Below, one piece after another: positions 62,205 to 64,000 of a stretch of DNA of 64,000 nucleotides. The stretch is from the NCBI RefSeq assembly GCF_014863405.1, contig NZ_JACZZA010000003.1, positions 248,001 to 312,000 on the forward strand, in the 5' to 3' direction. Positions within the stretch are counted from its first letter, which is position 1. Each line of letters starts with the position of its first letter. The position numbers were made by a program, and so were the translations under genes. This DNA is from Dyella acidiphila. GTDB taxonomy: Bacteria > Pseudomonadota > Gammaproteobacteria > Xanthomonadales > Rhodanobacteraceae. Below the pieces are notes generated by a model that saw only the letters and a list, made by a program, of their open reading frames with translations, was not told the DNA's origin and did not search any database.

Positions 62205-64000
62205 ATGCCTGTCACCGCTTCCCCCGCCGAATCGTCCGCGCTGCGCGCATTGATCGACGACCGCTACGCTCAGCTGGTCGCCCGCTGCCGTGCCGCCGGC
62301 GTGCCCCTGCACGACGATGCCGGCGTAGCCGAGCGCATTCGTCGCACGCTGCTGGCCAGCGATTTCGCGTTCGAGACCTGGCGCAGCCAGCCGCAACTGC
62401 TATCGCCGCAAGGCCTGGAACGGCTGCGTTCCGGCAGCGACGCGGCGGCGCGTATCGATGCACTGAAGCTCGATACGGACGAAGCGGCATGCATGACGGC
62501 CTTGCGCCGCTTCCGCCACGCCGAAGCGCTGCGGCTGGTATTTCGCGACGTCAACGGCCTGGATGAACTGCCGGAAATCCTGTCGGCCACCAGTGTGTTG
62601 TATGAGGCCCTGCTGGGCAGTGCATTGGCCTGGTCGGAGCGCATGCTGGCCTCGCGCTACGGTCATCCACGCGGCGAAGACGGCAGCCTGCAGCGGCTGA
62701 TCGTAATCGGCTTCGGCAAGCTCGGCGGTGCGGAGCTGAATTTCTCCTCCGACATCGATCTGGTGCTGGCCTATCCGCAAGGCGGTGAAAGCGACGGTAG
62801 CCGTGCACTGGATAACAGCGAATACTTCGTGCGGCTGGTGCGGCAACTGGTGCGGCTGCTCCACGAACCGACCACCGACGGCATCTGCGCACGCGTGGAT
62901 TTGCGCCTGCGTCCGTTCGGCAACGCCGGCCGCCTCGCGCTGCCGTTCACCGCGATGGAGCAGTACTACCAGCGCGAAGGGCGCGACTGGGAGCGCTACG
63001 CCTGGATCAAGGCGCGCACGGTGGCGGGCGATCGCGGCGCGGGCAAGCAACTGCAGGAGATGCTGCGGCCGTTTGTGTATCGCAAATATCTCGATTACAC
63101 CGCCTTTGCCGGTTTGCGCGAGATGAAGGCGCTGATCGACGCGGAAGTGGCGCGCAAGGACCTGGCCGACAATCTCAAGCTGGGTCCCGGCGGCATTCGC
63201 GAAATCGAATTTATCGTCCAACTGGTTCAGTTGATCCGCGGCGGCCGCGAGCCCAGCCTGCGCGTGCGCGGCCTACTGCCGGCATTGACCGCCTGCGAAG
63301 CGCGCGGGCATATTCCGGCGGCCCGCGCGCGGGCGCTGCGCGAGGCCTATGTATTCCTGCGCAAGCTGGAAAACCGTGTGCAGATGCTGCGCGATGCGCA
63401 GACGCACGACCTGCCCGACGACGCGCTGACGCGCGAACGCTTAGCACTTGGCCTGGACTATCCGGCGTGGGAGCCGCTGGCCGAAGAATTGGCCCGCCAC
63501 CGCGATATCGTCGCCACCGAATTCGCTGCGGTGCTGATGCCCGAAGGCGGCGCCAAGGCCAGCGTGCCGGCCGCCGATGCGGTGCTATGGAAACAGGCCT
63601 GCGATGAATCGCTGACGGCAGCGCTGATGGAGGCATCCGGTTTCACCCCGGGCGCCGATGCCGCCGATGCGCTGTTGAAATTGCCGCAGGCCGCGCAATT
63701 GCGCGCGATGTCGGCGCGTGCCCGCGAGCAGCTCGACCATCTGATGCCGCAGTTGCTGGTCGTGGCGCGCCAGACCGCTGCGCCGGTGGCGTGCCTGCTG
63801 CGCTTGTGCCGGCTGATCCAGACCGTGGCGCGGCGTCCGTCGTACCTGGCCTTGCTGGAAGAGCAGCCGGCGGCACGCAAACGCCTGGCGCAATTGTTCG
63901 CCGACAGCGCTTTTCTGGCCGAGCGCGTCATCGCGCAGCCGCTGCTGCTGGACGACGTGCTCGATCCGCGCATCGACCAGCTGCCGCTCAAGCGCGCGGA
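62205..64000 (+). CDS. glnE: Glutamine synthetase adenylyltransferase/deadenylase, N-terminal part (runs off right edge)
   Basis: The first 598 residues of an enzyme normally about 950 long that attaches and removes AMP on glutamine synthetase in response to PII. The N-terminal deadenylylase nucleotidyltransferase domain contains LIVIGFGKLGGAELNFSSDI with DLVLAYP, DLRLRPFGNAGRLALPFTAM, YERYAW-type WERYAWIKARTVAG and GPGGIREIEFIVQLVQLIRG. The regulatory helical domain follows from about residue 330. The adenylylation domain lies beyond the window. The ATG at 62205 gives MPVTASPAESSALRALID. Confidence 0.95.
   Translation, partial: MPVTASPAESSALRALIDDRYAQLVARCRAAGVPLHDDAGVAERIRRTLLASDFAFETWRSQPQLLSPQGLERLRSGSDAAARIDALKLDTDEAACMTALRRFRHAEALRLVFRDVNGLDELPEILSATSVLYEALLGSALAWSERMLASRYGHPRGEDGSLQRLIVIGFGKLGGAELNFSSDIDLVLAYPQGGESDGSRALDNSEYFVRLVRQLVRLLHEPTTDGICARVDLRLRPFGNAGRLALPFTAMEQYYQREGRDWERYAWIKARTVAGDRGAGKQLQEMLRPFVYRKYLDYTAFAGLREMKALIDAEVARKDLADNLKLGPGGIREIEFIVQLVQLIRGGREPSLRVRGLLPALTACEARGHIPAARARALREAYVFLRKLENRVQMLRDAQTHDLPDDALTRERLALGLDYPAWEPLAEELARHRDIVATEFAAVLMPEGGAKASVPAADAVLWKQACDESLTAALMEASGFTPGADAADALLKLPQAAQLRAMSARAREQLDHLMPQLLVVARQTAAPVACLLRLCRLIQTVARRPSYLALLEEQPAARKRLAQLFADSAFLAERVIAQPLLLDDVLDPRIDQLPLKRA

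Overview
The window comes from a high-GC gammaproteobacterium of the order Xanthomonadales (Lysobacterales), probably family Rhodanobacteraceae (Dyella, Rhodanobacter, Luteibacter or a relative). Supporting signs are the Xanthomonas/Caulobacter-type TonB-dependent receptor next to carbohydrase genes, the block dsbD-tlpA-aroQ-accB-accC-prmA-DUF3426-fis-purH, polA followed by a C-rich-loop sRNA resembling Xanthomonas sX13, and a sat-cysC fusion in the sulfate operon. No tRNA, rRNA, CRISPR array, insertion sequence or prophage was found. The taxonomic call is inference from gene content.

Layout. 0-4 kb: an OprD-like porin cut by the left edge, a small periplasmic molybdopterin-fold protein, modE with a ModE-like box overlapping the neighbour's promoter, and a stand-alone HMG-CoA synthase-like enzyme. 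4.2-4.9 kb: a higBA toxin-antitoxin pair. 4.9-17.9 kb: an alpha-glucan (maltodextrin-like) utilisation locus, with a cytoplasmic GH13 glucosidase divergent from a TonB receptor, then exported GH13 and GH31 enzymes, a six-hairpin glycosidase and an SLC45-type MFS sugar transporter. Two copies of one palindrome lie between the divergent genes. 18-21.3 kb: an ECF42-type sigma factor with YciI/DGPF and VOC proteins, and a LacI-family regulator that is the natural candidate for the sugar operators. 21.4-28.4 kb: the sRNA, polA, a DUF2782 protein, a small DMT protein, a GST, and a LysR regulator divergent from a bile-acid-symporter-like transporter. 28.5-37.8 kb: the purH to dsbD housekeeping block. 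37.9-42.2 kb: transporter, GST, MocR regulator, cutA and a class II aldolase. 42.3-44.6 kb: groESL with a CIRCE operator. 45.4-47.3 kb: a membrane sulfatase-fold transferase.

47.5-61.7 kb: an almost complete assimilatory sulfate pathway. An ABC importer (sbp-cysT-cysW-cysA) and a neighbouring phosphate/anion-type porin bring sulfate in. The Sat-CysC fusion makes PAPS, CysH reduces it to sulfite, CysIJ reduces sulfite to sulfide, CysG makes the siroheme for CysI, and CysB is the regulator. The most striking unexplained object is a 31-codon, cysteine-rich reading frame at 49141-49236. It has its own Shine-Dalgarno sequence, and its stop codon overlaps the cysB start (ATGA). A GGACGTC-type palindromic motif also recurs at or near the likely promoters of all four sulfur transcription units.

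61.7-64 kb: a small peptidoglycan-binding-domain protein and the first two thirds of glnE, cut by the right edge. Recurrent intergenic palindromes of two families (GTAGGTTGGGTTA and GTCATTCCGGC) lie between operons.
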